Shown here: positions 43,469-52,630 of the stretch, piece by piece | How positions within the stretch are numbered: the stretch's first letter is position 1 | How the letters are laid out: each line of letters starts with the position of its first letter | Assembly (NCBI GenBank): GCA_002483085.1 | Contig: DLHF01000072.1 | Span: 79,123-143,122, forward strand | DNA from: Ignavibacteria bacterium UBA7675 | GTDB lineage: Bacteria; Bacteroidota; Ignavibacteria; Kapaibacteriales; UB7675 | DNA: 64,000 bases | Direction of reading: 5' to 3' | Made by a program: the position numbers and the translations under genes | Notes under the pieces: model-generated | What the model saw: only the letters and a program-made list of their open reading frames with translations | Told to the model about the DNA's origin: nothing | Database searches by the model: none

Positions 43469-46400
43469 TTAGAACTTCAGCATCACACCAAACGACACCG
43501 TGCGCGGGCGCTGGTAGTTACCCTGACGTGCGATCACGTCTTCTACAAACTGCTGATATCCCTGATAACGTTCTTCCTGCGTAACAACTCCGTCTTTGTT
43601 ATAATCGACTGTTTCGTTGTACAGGCGATTTCCATAGTTGTCATACTGGGTAGCATTGACCGAAGCCGGGTTGCTTACATCGCCATCTTTGTACCAGGAG
43701 GCGCTGGAGAAGTTGCCAATCTCTCTGGAAAGCAAGCTGCCGTCGTTGTCCGGGCCACCACCACGCTGGTAGTATAAAGTAGGTTCCGTGCGGTTCAGCA
43801 CATTGATAATATCTGCGAACAGAGTAACAGTTGTATTACCCATCGTTTCGCCAAAAAGATCTTTCAGAGGAATGTCGCGCTCTATACGGCTGTCGATTCT
43901 CCAACTAGAAGGCTGACGGCTGCCGAGATACTCACCAACCTGACCGCCTTTTGCACCAAACAGTGTAAAGGGTGTGCCTGTCTGGAAAAATCCATCAAGG
44001 GTAATGCGTGTGTGTTCGAGCAGCTTAAGGCCAGCAACTGTCGGACCTTCATCATCGCGCCATACAAAATCTACTGTCGCGTTCAGGCGATGAGTTCTGT
44101 CAAACTCCAAGTAGTATTCGCTTGCTGGGAATGTTACTTTTTCGTTTGTGTACTGGTCGTTACCGTTGAGAACTACAAGCTGATACTGTGTTTCGGCACT
44201 CGAAGATGTACCACGAGCTCTGGCCAAAGTATAGCGCAGATTAATGCCAACATTATCAGTGGTAAGTCTTCTCAGGCTGATTTCAATACCACGGGCATTA
44301 CCGTAGTCGTTGGTTTTGTAGATCGAGTAAGGCACATTGTAGATACCAGCAGTCGGCACCACATATGCAAGACCAACGATGTTATACATGTCGCGGAAAT
44401 ACGCCGTAACATCAAACACAACATTGTCAGTAAGCTGGTTGGTGTACGTAATCTGATACATTTTTACAGTCTGGGGATTCAGGTCGGTATTACCGATAAT
44501 CTGGTTGCCACGCAGTTGCGAGCTATTAAAGCCATCGAAGTAGTTGTTAAACGGCGGGCGCTGGAAGAATACACCATAGCTCAGGCTGAAGTTCGAGCGA
44601 TCTGTAATAGGATAAGCAATCGCAATACGAGGGCTCACACGGAGTTTCATTTTTGAATCCGAGAAAGCTTCTGTATTAGTAAGCTGATCCTGAATAACTA
44701 CAAATTCATTCTCGATATTCGATCTGTACAGCGAGCGGGTATCTACAAGGTCTACGCGCACGCCCGGGGTAATGATGATGCCTTTGTACTTGATTTGATC
44801 CTGCAGATAGACAGCAGCTTCGATCGGCTCATAGGGCTGGCTTGTGACTTCTTTGATGTTTTCAAAGTCTGTGTAGAAGTTGCCGCCCCACTCATCGGTG
44901 TACACATCAAAGAATGGGTTGGAGAGCCATGGCAGCGAATTCTGGTGGCGTGTAAGCGAATAGATTCTCATCTCAAAACCTGCTTTGATGAAGTGATCAA
45001 AGCTTTCACCATCAATCAGGTTATTATAGTTACCGTCTAGCTGCAAGTAGGTCGACTGGCGGAATTCAAAGGATCGGGAATTACCACCACTCGTAAAGAA
45101 ATCCGGCCCGACAAGCCCATAGGGATTATTAGACGATGTATTATCTTCGCCACCTTCAAAGTAGCCGGTTAGGGGATTGCGTACAAAAAGGTCTTTTTCT
45201 AACAAACCATCTTTTGTGAACTGTGGGCTGCGCTCAAACCAGTACTGATCGAGAGCTTTATCGTTCTTGGAAATAATCTGACCCGTTGATGGATCGGTAA
45301 ATCCTTCGTCGCGCGGTTCCCACACACGGAAAGGACTGAGCAGGCCGAGCGATTCAAAGTCTGACATTGTAGCATCGAGATATCGCTTGGAGCTCTCGAA
45401 TCTGTTTTTATTCCAAGAAAGCGTCAGCTCATAGAAGCTGCTCTCGTTCAGGCTCTGATTCACGCGGACATAGTATTGATCAAGGATCTGGTTGGAAACT
45501 GGCTGCTTTGCACGGCGTTCTTCTACAGAGTTCAGGCTGCTGTCAGCCATCATGCCGAAATCATTCAGATAGAGCCATCCCCACGACGAAGTTTCCCAGC
45601 TCGACACACCACGTGTCAAACCAACTTCCATATTGATCTGATCAGTAATTCTCGCTTTGATGTTAGCATTGAGGTTCTGTATCCACAGTCCTTGATCGGG
45701 CATGGCACCGAGATTATTCCCCGAAGGGTCTATCACAGCAAGACCGTTGTTACGGTATTTCTGGGTCTGGTATTTACCCGCAAGATAGAATGTCATGCCA
45801 TCTATCAAAGGAATAGGACCGCCGCCGCCGAATTCATAAATATTTTCACGGGCAGCTTCGTACTTCAGTCCGTTGCTGGCTGAACCATACAACCCCGGGA
45901 CATCAGTCTTAAAACGCAAGTATCCTTCGTAGCGGTCGTTTTTACCTGTTTTGGTTACGGCATTTACCACACCTGCAAGTGCATTGCCATACTCAGCAGA
46001 GAAGCCGCCGGTAATAACCTGTATTTCCTCTGTTGCTTGGCTGCTAACAGTAGGATAATAAGCTGTAGGAGACGATCCCGTACCGCCGCTAAACTGGTCG
46101 TTAACGTCAAGACCGTTAATACGGAATTGCGTTTCAGAAGTCCGGCCACCGCGAATATTAAAACCGTTACCACCAGTCTGTACACCAGGCTGCTTTGCAA
46201 TCACGGCCTGTACTGACTCGACAGGAGTATTGGTGAGTTCAGTTACCTTACGCACTGATCCGACTTTGTTAGGATCAGCTAACTTATCAGCAGTAATGGT
46301 AATCCCATCTGTCACTTTAGCATCGGGGCTCAGCGAAGCATTGATTTTCGTCGTCTCGTCAGGAGAAATACGCACTTGGGTGGTATAATCCTTAAAACCC

Positions 46401-46633
46401 AGCGACTTGATCCGCACGGTGTAGGAACCGGCATTAACTTTTAAAATGGTAAACGAACCATCAGGCTTTGTATAACCACCCTTGGTAGTCCCTTCGATCA
46501 GCACTGTCGCTCCAACAAGCGGGTTCTTCTGGTCGTCGGTTACTTTACCCGACAGGATACCATAGATACTCGCATATGAAGCGACGGGAATCAGGACAAC
46601 TCCCAGAGTAATCAGGAGTAACCTATGTAGCAT
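43469..46633 (-). CDS. TonB-dependent receptor with carboxypeptidase-regulatory-like domain (SusC/CirA-like)
   Basis: Encodes 1054 residues. A signal peptide (MLHRLLLITLGVVLIPVASYA) is followed by a CarboxypepD_reg-like Ig domain (about 25-110: LSGKVTDDQKNPLVGATVLIEGTTKGGYTKPDGSFTI), a plug (about 115-230: VESVQAVIAKQPGV...FNIRGGR...ITGGFSAEYGNALAGVVNAVTKTG), and a 22-strand barrel ending YQRPRTVSFGVMLKF with C-terminal Phe. It imports large or unknown substrates using TonB energy. The start has AAGGAG seven bases upstream. It is the first gene of the block with the 1319-residue protein and the PorV-like protein. There is no SusD. Confidence 0.9.
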   Translation of the reverse strand: MLHRLLLITLGVVLIPVASYASIYGILSGKVTDDQKNPLVGATVLIEGTTKGGYTKPDGSFTILKVNAGSYTVRIKSLGFKDYTTQVRISPDETTKINASLSPDAKVTDGITITADKLADPNKVGSVRKVTELTNTPVESVQAVIAKQPGVQTGGNGFNIRGGRTSETQFRINGLDVNDQFSGGTGSSPTAYYPTVSSQATEEIQVITGGFSAEYGNALAGVVNAVTKTGKNDRYEGYLRFKTDVPGLYGSASNGLKYEAARENIYEFGGGGPIPLIDGMTFYLAGKYQTQKYRNNGLAVIDPSGNNLGAMPDQGLWIQNLNANIKARITDQINMEVGLTRGVSSWETSSWGWLYLNDFGMMADSSLNSVEERRAKQPVSNQILDQYYVRVNQSLNESSFYELTLSWNKNRFESSKRYLDATMSDFESLGLLSPFRVWEPRDEGFTDPSTGQIISKNDKALDQYWFERSPQFTKDGLLEKDLFVRNPLTGYFEGGEDNTSSNNPYGLVGPDFFTSGGNSRSFEFRQSTYLQLDGNYNNLIDGESFDHFIKAGFEMRIYSLTRHQNSLPWLSNPFFDVYTDEWGGNFYTDFENIKEVTSQPYEPIEAAVYLQDQIKYKGIIITPGVRVDLVDTRSLYRSNIENEFVVIQDQLTNTEAFSDSKMKLRVSPRIAIAYPITDRSNFSLSYGVFFQRPPFNNYFDGFNSSQLRGNQIIGNTDLNPQTVKMYQITYTNQLTDNVVFDVTAYFRDMYNIVGLAYVVPTAGIYNVPYSIYKTNDYGNARGIEISLRRLTTDNVGINLRYTLARARGTSSSAETQYQLVVLNGNDQYTNEKVTFPASEYYLEFDRTHRLNATVDFVWRDDEGPTVAGLKLLEHTRITLDGFFQTGTPFTLFGAKGGQVGEYLGSRQPSSWRIDSRIERDIPLKDLFGETMGNTTVTLFADIINVLNRTEPTLYYQRGGGPDNDGSLLSREIGNFSSASWYKDGDVSNPASVNATQYDNYGNRLYNETVDYNKDGVVTQEERYQGYQQFVEDVIARQGNYQRPRTVSFGVMLKF

Positions 46634-47015
46634 CGCAATCTCCTTGAGTTTTGGTCACCGGTTGCCCGGTTTCCGGGGTTATGAATCAGTTAGCAGTTAA
46701 CAATCTTTGACTTTTTTTGTAGTACACAGTACAACCCAGTTAGTCTGTGCAACCTTTTTTCCGTACAAGCGTATTTCAGACGCTATTAGAAGTTCTCACC
46801 ACGGATACTTCTGCCATAGGCAGAAGAGGTATAATAGTGCCTTGCATCGTAAGTGTCGTTCCTACCGAGATAGACACAATGTTTTATTTTTTGGTTACAC
46901 TTCCTTTATGGGAGATATCCGGACATACCTGTTACGGCTTTTCACACAATTTTCCGCTCTTGTCCGGCACAGGTTCTCTGCCGCCAAGTATCAGTCACAG
47001 GCAATCACAGGCAAG
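46634..47015. other. Intergenic region upstream of the TonB-receptor gene
   Basis: 382 bp between two minus-strand genes. It holds the receptor promoter, which I could not pinpoint. On the minus strand TTGCAC-N15-TACTGT near 46724-46753 is a weak sigma-70-like match, and a CCCGG/CCGGG hairpin lies about 30 bp before the start. Short open frames here show no coding signature. Confidence 0.35.
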
Positions 47016-48878
47016 TTATCGTACAATAGAAAGAAGCCCGCTCTTTGTTAAGCCCGGAGTTCGGACAATACAATAGTATTGCCCGGTAGCAAGTCCGTGC
47101 AGTTTTTCTCTTGTAAGAGGTATTGAATGCTGTCCCATCCCCAGCACACCTTTAAAAAGCGTTGCAACATTTGCCCCTGTCATTGTATAAAGCTCAATCG
47201 ACACGCTCGAAGTAGCCATCATATCGACAACGATATAGCTATTATCTGTTACAGGATTCGGGAAGATTTTAACAGAAAGATCGGCGTCAACGCTGATTGA
47301 AGGCGATGGCACAGAAACCGGTGTTGCTTCATTCAGTAAGTCCACCGGCAATGCGCGAAACCGCACTACGGATGCTTCAAGAGATGTCTGATGAATAACA
47401 CGAATGCCTGGCGTTGCGTCCGACTGATATCCTATATACAATTTATTATCGACAATATTAGCCAGTGTTCCATACAGGCAATCCATGGCCGTTGGTGTCA
47501 GATTAACAGGCAAGGACCAGTTGTGATTAGAGGGTTTATGGGTTGCGTAGATGTGTCCGAATAATGCATCGACCACAACTGAACCATTTCCCTCATCTAT
47601 GGATGTCTGCTTGCTATCTCCGTTTTGAACAGATGTGTAAACGCAATATACTGTACCATCTACATCAAGCCCCAACTGAGGGTAGCACGAATAGCCTGCC
47701 CCCGTGCCATTGACGCTATTGGCTACAAATCGCCCCTCTCCGTTCCATTCTCCTCCGGCAGGAGGCCCCATGTGTTCTATTTGCGAGCTACCTTCCTTTA
47801 GATATCCAAGTCCCCACGTGCGAAAGTATTTGCGATCCGTGTAGAGGGTGTCTGTGCCAATCCTTTGTACTGTTCCATCCTTATCTATGCCCCTCCCGCT
47901 TATAAACGTAGCCAGAAGAGACACAACCACATGAGACATTCCCTGCTGGTCTATAATGATGTCCATCTGTGTACCTGTAGTCTCCACAGTATCGGATACG
48001 AACAGCACCGTATCGCCTTCCATCTTTTCTGTAACACGATATGTATAGACAGGTTCGTGCAAGATCACAGGGTTCAGCCAAGTTTGCCCTGACGTAAGCG
48101 ATTCTCGCTTCCACAACCGATGTTCGCTATCCGCATAGACAATCACAACCTTCGAGCCATGAGCCGCAATTGCATAGCTATCAAACCCGGCAATCCCCGA
48201 AATAGCTCCTCCGGGAGCAGATGCTCCTGTCAGCAGAATCGGCGTCGACCAAGACATGCCCCTATTTTCCGAGTGTGCATATCCCAGTTGACCAGACTCA
48301 GCTCCGCTGCTATAAGCAAAGATGAGATGCACGACATCTTCCCCGTCAATAGCAGAGCGAAAATACACTGTTGCACCGAGATTCTGCGGTTCTGTTGTAA
48401 ATGCAGTATAGGCTGTGGAAAGATTTTTCGAGAACAAGAGTGGTGCATGGGCAGCAACCCCTACACTGCCATCAGCAAACGAAGAAATAGAAGGCCAGCC
48501 GGAACGGCCAGTCTCAATTCTTTTCCAGCCAATTGGCAGTTCGACAACGTTGGGCGTCTCCCCGCTCACGTCAATTACTCCCAGATAAGTCCCCCGCAGG
48601 CTCTTGCTCTGCTCCGATTCCACATCAGCCATCCAGACCATCTGTACATCTTTAGTAGCGGGATTGTACACAAGGCGCTCTGGCATGGACTGACGTGTCT
48701 GAAGGTCGATATACGTAATACCAACAGAATCGCCTAGTTGTTCGGCAGTAAGGACATGCGGCAGTTGACCGGAAGAAGGCTGGCTATAGAGTGTGCTAGA
48801 GATAGGACCGCCGCATAACACGCCCGCCAGAAATAATGAAGATGCTGCGCGTTTGCAGATTTGCAGGAGTCGAATCAT
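47016..48878 (-). CDS. Secreted sialidase-fold (BNR-like) protein with T9SS sorting domain
   Basis: Encodes 620 residues. The N-terminal signal segment is LLQICKRAASSLFLAGVLCGGPISSTLYS. Residues 60-490 resemble sialidase-like six-bladed propellers (YAHSENRGMSWSTPILL, SLTSGQTWLNPVIL), but the catalytic Arg triad and FRIP motif of true neuraminidases are not evident. The last ~80 residues (VKIFPNPVTDNSYIVVDMMATSSVSIELYTMTGANVATLF...LATGQYYCIVRTPG...LLSIVR) are a standard type A T9SS C-terminal domain. It is expected on the cell surface or in the medium. Its ligand is unknown, and an active glycosidase is not claimed. Confidence 0.82.
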   Translation of the reverse strand: MIRLLQICKRAASSLFLAGVLCGGPISSTLYSQPSSGQLPHVLTAEQLGDSVGITYIDLQTRQSMPERLVYNPATKDVQMVWMADVESEQSKSLRGTYLGVIDVSGETPNVVELPIGWKRIETGRSGWPSISSFADGSVGVAAHAPLLFSKNLSTAYTAFTTEPQNLGATVYFRSAIDGEDVVHLIFAYSSGAESGQLGYAHSENRGMSWSTPILLTGASAPGGAISGIAGFDSYAIAAHGSKVVIVYADSEHRLWKRESLTSGQTWLNPVILHEPVYTYRVTEKMEGDTVLFVSDTVETTGTQMDIIIDQQGMSHVVVSLLATFISGRGIDKDGTVQRIGTDTLYTDRKYFRTWGLGYLKEGSSQIEHMGPPAGGEWNGEGRFVANSVNGTGAGYSCYPQLGLDVDGTVYCVYTSVQNGDSKQTSIDEGNGSVVVDALFGHIYATHKPSNHNWSLPVNLTPTAMDCLYGTLANIVDNKLYIGYQSDATPGIRVIHQTSLEASVVRFRALPVDLLNEATPVSVPSPSISVDADLSVKIFPNPVTDNSYIVVDMMATSSVSIELYTMTGANVATLFKGVLGMGQHSIPLTREKLHGLATGQYYCIVRTPGLTKSGLLSIVR

Positions 48879-49025
48879 CGGAAATGATATCAGTAGTAAA
48901 TAGCTATAATATTACGAAGCAGCAATATACGAATACTGTCGTGCCTATCAAATATTACATCGTATTTTTTATTAGGTATGGGATGTGTCCCAAACAGAGC
49001 AGACAATGTGAGCACGCCTGTAGTA

Positions 49026-50465
49026 TTAGAGATGAAGTTGGAGGCCGTAAATAATGGAAAGGCTGGTCTTGACGGTGCTAGACTTCGGCGTTACATAGGG
49101 CGTGCGCAGCATCATTCCGCGAGCGTCTACTCCTACGGAAAGCGATAGGTTGTCGAGCAAGCGGTACAATCCTGTTGCCCGGACATAAGCCAAAGCTCCG
49201 TCGTTGGACCCACCTGCGCCAATACGCCCCTGTAAAGAAATTCGCTCGTTGTGCGTAAACGTGCGCTCGTAAAATGCAGCTCCCCACCAAGTCTGCTTGG
49301 GGAATAGTTGTAGGTCTGTAATATATTCGCCATTAGGATGATCAGGCAGAGGAGAAACATCGCTCTGTCCCTGGATATCCGCATTTTCCCCTTGAACTTT
49401 CATAGCATAGGGCTTACTGTCATAGCCATAGGGGTCGCTGTTTCCGTCCCAGCCATTAGCATTAGATGTATTGGGAATAAATTTCTGAACAGGTCGGGCA
49501 TACGTAAACCAGAGGTATCCCACTTCAATCCCTGCATTTTCGGACTCGCCAAGCGAGTAGGCTAGGCTCTGCGATATAAAGGATAGCCCTAATGGGTCAC
49601 CCGATGCAATATCGAGAACATCATGCCCAAAAGTAGTCGATAAATTCACTTTATCGCCAAATGCCATTCCACCAAACATTGCACCAGAGAACGCCGAAGC
49701 TGGCAGAGAAGCCGAAATTGTCGAAAATCGTGAAGGGTATCCAGCACCGCTTGTCATAGCTGCTGCTAAAGGTATCTCGCCCGAGGAATTGAAGTCGCGG
49801 TTCATACTGGCTGGAGCAACACCGGATTCAATTTGATTGCTGTAAGAGTTACCTGCCTGCTCTTCGCTTACTATCGAATGTATTGGTAGCTGGCTATTGG
49901 AAGGCGGAATTTGTGCGATCTCCTGCTGACGGCTAATACGGCTATTCCAAGCTACTGCATTTGTACGTCGGCTATCTACGCGCGCAGTACTTCTGTTGTG
50001 AACACCGGAAAGACGATCACGATTCAAAGGCTGATTATTCGCACTCTGAGCCTGCACCTGCTCACCACCAATACCAGCAAGATGATTAGTGTGCCGTGTA
50101 GTAGTAGGCGGAACTTCAAATCCAATAGAGCTTGTAAACAAAGGAATAAGCACCGCTACAAGACCAGTCAGCACGCGGGAACCTGTGGAGAACAACGACA
50201 GCAGACGTTTCTCTTTTTTCTTGTCTGGCTGGGGTTCAGGCTGGTTGAGGATGGCCATGAGAATACGATCCTCCGTCTCGCGCACTAGCTGAGAGGGAGG
50301 CGATATCTGAACCGCATCTTTGCGCAGTGCATGATGTAGCGATATCGACAGGTCGAAGGTGCTTTTTGCATCAGGATTCCGCGACAACAACTGGCGCAAT
50401 TCCCTGTCTTCGCCCGATGTCAGCTCACCATCCAGATATTTCGTTATGAGAACCTCAAGCCTCAT
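49026..50465 (-). CDS. Anti-sigma-factor-like protein with a large beta-rich C-terminal domain
   Basis: Encodes 479 residues and overlaps the ECF sigma gene by 11 bp, a position typical of an anti-sigma factor. Residues 1-75 are helical (MRLEVLITKYLDGELTSGEDRELRQLLSRNPDAKSTFD), like anti-sigma N-terminal domains but without the zinc-binding HxxxCxxC motif. One hydrophobic segment follows (about 93-115, VLTGLVAVLIPLFTSSIGF), then a low-complexity Gln/Asn/Ser-rich linker. Residues 225-479 are beta-rich with amphipathic strands (WGAAFYERTFTHNERISLQGRIGAGG, NLSLSVGVDARGMML, SIIYGLQLHL), resembling outer-membrane barrel repeats. ATG 50465 has AGGA upstream. The domain combination is unusual. Confidence 0.72.
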   Translation of the reverse strand: MRLEVLITKYLDGELTSGEDRELRQLLSRNPDAKSTFDLSISLHHALRKDAVQISPPSQLVRETEDRILMAILNQPEPQPDKKKEKRLLSLFSTGSRVLTGLVAVLIPLFTSSIGFEVPPTTTRHTNHLAGIGGEQVQAQSANNQPLNRDRLSGVHNRSTARVDSRRTNAVAWNSRISRQQEIAQIPPSNSQLPIHSIVSEEQAGNSYSNQIESGVAPASMNRDFNSSGEIPLAAAMTSGAGYPSRFSTISASLPASAFSGAMFGGMAFGDKVNLSTTFGHDVLDIASGDPLGLSFISQSLAYSLGESENAGIEVGYLWFTYARPVQKFIPNTSNANGWDGNSDPYGYDSKPYAMKVQGENADIQGQSDVSPLPDHPNGEYITDLQLFPKQTWWGAAFYERTFTHNERISLQGRIGAGGSNDGALAYVRATGLYRLLDNLSLSVGVDARGMMLRTPYVTPKSSTVKTSLSIIYGLQLHL

Positions 50466-51024
50466 GGCGTTCCTGCACGATTGGAGAGAGAATTTTTCGT
50501 AAAATCAGACGAGCTCTGTGTACCCGAACCTTGGCAAGAGAAATATCAATGCCAATAATGTCAGCTATTTCCTGATAGGAATACTCTTCATATTCCCTCA
50601 GCAGCAGCGCTTCCCGCAGCTCAAACGGAAGCCGGGCAATCGCCTTGTCGATGCTGTTACGCATAATCACATCACTTTCGTCCAGTTTGTTCGTAGATGA
50701 AAGCGCCTCGTGATTCTCTTCGTTGAGGCTATCAAACGTCTTGCGGCTGCGGATAAGATTCAGACACGTATGGCGGGCAATTGTAAATAGCCAGCCCTGA
50801 AAATTAGTCCCGCGAAAATCCCTGCGATGCTCGTACATGCGCATGAATGTTTCTTGGAAAGCGTCCTTGCCAGCAGTTTCATTACCCATCAGCTTGATAC
50901 AAAAACGATATACTCTCTGGTGGTAGAGCTTATAAAGAATATGGAACGCTTCGGCACTGCCTTGCTGGAACTGCTCCAGAGCGTTCTTGTATTCTTCGTC
51001 GTTATGTGAGTTTTTGAAGCGCAT
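50455..51024 (-). CDS. ECF-type RNA polymerase sigma factor
   Basis: Encodes 189 residues. Region 2 is AFHILYKLYHQRVYRFCIKLMGNETAGKDAFQETFMRMYEHRRDFRGTNFQGWLFTIARHTCLNLIR (-10 recognition); region 4 is IDKAIARLPFELREALLLREYEEYSYQEIADIIGIDISLAKVRVHRARLILRK (-35 helix-turn-helix). There is no region 1.1 or 3, so it is of ECF group IV. Its 3' end overlaps the anti-sigma-like gene, with which it forms a signalling pair. ATG 51024 is preferred with GGTGG upstream; in-frame TTG/GTG codons lie just before it. The target promoters are unknown. Confidence 0.93.
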   Translation of the reverse strand: MRFKNSHNDEEYKNALEQFQQGSAEAFHILYKLYHQRVYRFCIKLMGNETAGKDAFQETFMRMYEHRRDFRGTNFQGWLFTIARHTCLNLIRSRKTFDSLNEENHEALSSTNKLDESDVIMRNSIDKAIARLPFELREALLLREYEEYSYQEIADIIGIDISLAKVRVHRARLILRKILSPIVQERHEA

Positions 51025-51134
51025 AACCACCAATAGAAAATATCGTTAATTGTATTTCGGCTTCTGTACGCAAGACACCAAGGGTATAAGAAAGGTTACA
51101 ACAGTTGTAAAAAAATTTATATAACGATCCGGCG

Positions 51135-52127
51135 CTAAAATTTTTTGCTCGCCTCGTACAAAGTTTGCTTTTCAGTCTCAGTGAGACTGCTATAGCCATA
51201 CCGCGAAATTTTGTCGAGAATTTTGTCGATTTGTTCCTGCGTTATCTCCTTCGTTGGCTCAAATAAACGCTCCCCTTCTGCTTTTTTTGATTCCTCCGGC
51301 GGAGCAGTGCGAAACCAAGATGGCGCCGAGGAAGTTGTCGCTTGCCCTGCTCCCGGCTCTACGCGGTACAACCGGCGGCGCTTCTGGAACGACGAATTTT
51401 TCGACCCACGGCCAAACAACGAACCAATTTTGTCGAAAAGCGAGTAAATTTTCAGAGTGTCGCCAAATTTCAGGAGGATAAAACCTACGAGAGCACCGCC
51501 GAGGTGAGCGAAATGCGCAACACCGCTGTTGCTGTTCGTCAGGCCTGCTATGAGCTCTACAGCCGCGTAAATAATCACGAGAATGCGGGCCGGTATCGGA
51601 AACAGAATGGGAAACATGATGACAGGCCTGTCCGGAAATGTAAGGCCAAAGGCCAACAGTATTGCATAAACACCGCCGGACGCACCAATCATTGGTACAG
51701 CCGGTACACCAAGAAGTGGCGTTACAATAAGATGCACAATCCCGGCGCCAACGCCGCTTATCAGATAATACACTAAAAACCGACGCGATCCCCACACCGC
51801 TTCTAACTCTACTCCAAACATCCACAGGGCGAGCATGTTGAAAAAGAGATGCATGAACCCGCCGTGCAGGAACTGAAACGTAAGAAGCTGCCAAGGATAG
51901 AATAATCCCGTGTCGCCATTGGTAAGCATTCCTCCTCCCAGTGGAAGAAGCGCAAAGTACTTCTCAACAAGCAGGGAAAGCGGTACACCTCCATAGGATA
52001 AACCACTGAGAAGCGCATCCAAAAGAAATATCACCACATTGCTGATGAGCAATGCCTTAATCATGGGAGGAAAAAAAGAGAAGCGACGGGGAGCACCGAT
52101 GCCGCTGTCGCCGTAATATGTTGCCAT
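51135..52127 (-). CDS. Rhomboid-family intramembrane serine protease
   Basis: Encodes 330 residues. Six membrane helices span about 20-235. Conserved rhomboid features are WQLLTFQFLHGGFMHLFFNMLALWMFG (L1 loop with the HxxxxHxxxN pattern), the catalytic serine in MIGASGGVYAILLAF, and the catalytic histidine in VAHFAHLGGALVGFILL. The cytoplasmic tail (240-330) is basic, then acidic, and ends with ITQEQIDKILDKISRYGYSSLTETEKQTLYEASKKF, a segment seen in DUF6576-type rhomboid tails. It cleaves membrane-protein helices; substrates are unknown. It lies 110 bp upstream of the sigma gene but is probably transcribed separately. Confidence 0.93.
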   Translation of the reverse strand: MATYYGDSGIGAPRRFSFFPPMIKALLISNVVIFLLDALLSGLSYGGVPLSLLVEKYFALLPLGGGMLTNGDTGLFYPWQLLTFQFLHGGFMHLFFNMLALWMFGVELEAVWGSRRFLVYYLISGVGAGIVHLIVTPLLGVPAVPMIGASGGVYAILLAFGLTFPDRPVIMFPILFPIPARILVIIYAAVELIAGLTNSNSGVAHFAHLGGALVGFILLKFGDTLKIYSLFDKIGSLFGRGSKNSSFQKRRRLYRVEPGAGQATTSSAPSWFRTAPPEESKKAEGERLFEPTKEITQEQIDKILDKISRYGYSSLTETEKQTLYEASKKF

Positions 52128-52630
52128 GTATGTCTGCCTGATTATAATAACCTGTCGAATCGATTCCCACAGCAGCCGTAAAATGCTGTGTGCATCTGCC
52201 CAATTACCGCTTCAAAGTACGGTGCATTCCGTGCTTTATTGCATCAAGATGCCACGCTTTACAGCCGTGCGCTATGCAGACCACGCTGGACTATACAGCC
52301 GCGCACCAAAGTTATGCTTTGGCCTTCTGTCTCCGATTTCCGTTCCGGTTATCGTAAGAACGATGCGAAGACGTCGCACCGCGCTGACGTCCGCGCATCA
52401 GTTACCGTAAGAACGGTGCGCGGACGAGCCGATGATAACTTCCATCCGCCGCGTGATTAACCGTCCCCAATCGCGACTGGGTATCGTAGCCATATGCAGA
52501 ACAGCGACCGGAGTGGCTCCGCTGCCACACTCATGCCTATGTTCCTGTCGATACCTATCAGCTTTGATTGCAGGCGCAGAGGTGCCTCGTGTAGCTATTT
52601 ATATTAGTTGTACTAATCGGTTCCGGCGCG
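52128..52630. repeat. Intergenic region with a weak dispersed-repeat relative, copy F
   Basis: 503 bp between the rhomboid and pgk genes. Bases about 52330-52460 carry CGCACCGCGCTGACGTCCGCGCATCA (52377-52402) and CGATGATAACTTCCATCCGCCGCGTG, the same blocks that occur in copy G, but they lack the 17-bp core. CGTAAGAACG occurs twice (near 52353 and 52409), framing a short internal repeat. No gene is supported here. Confidence 0.5.
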
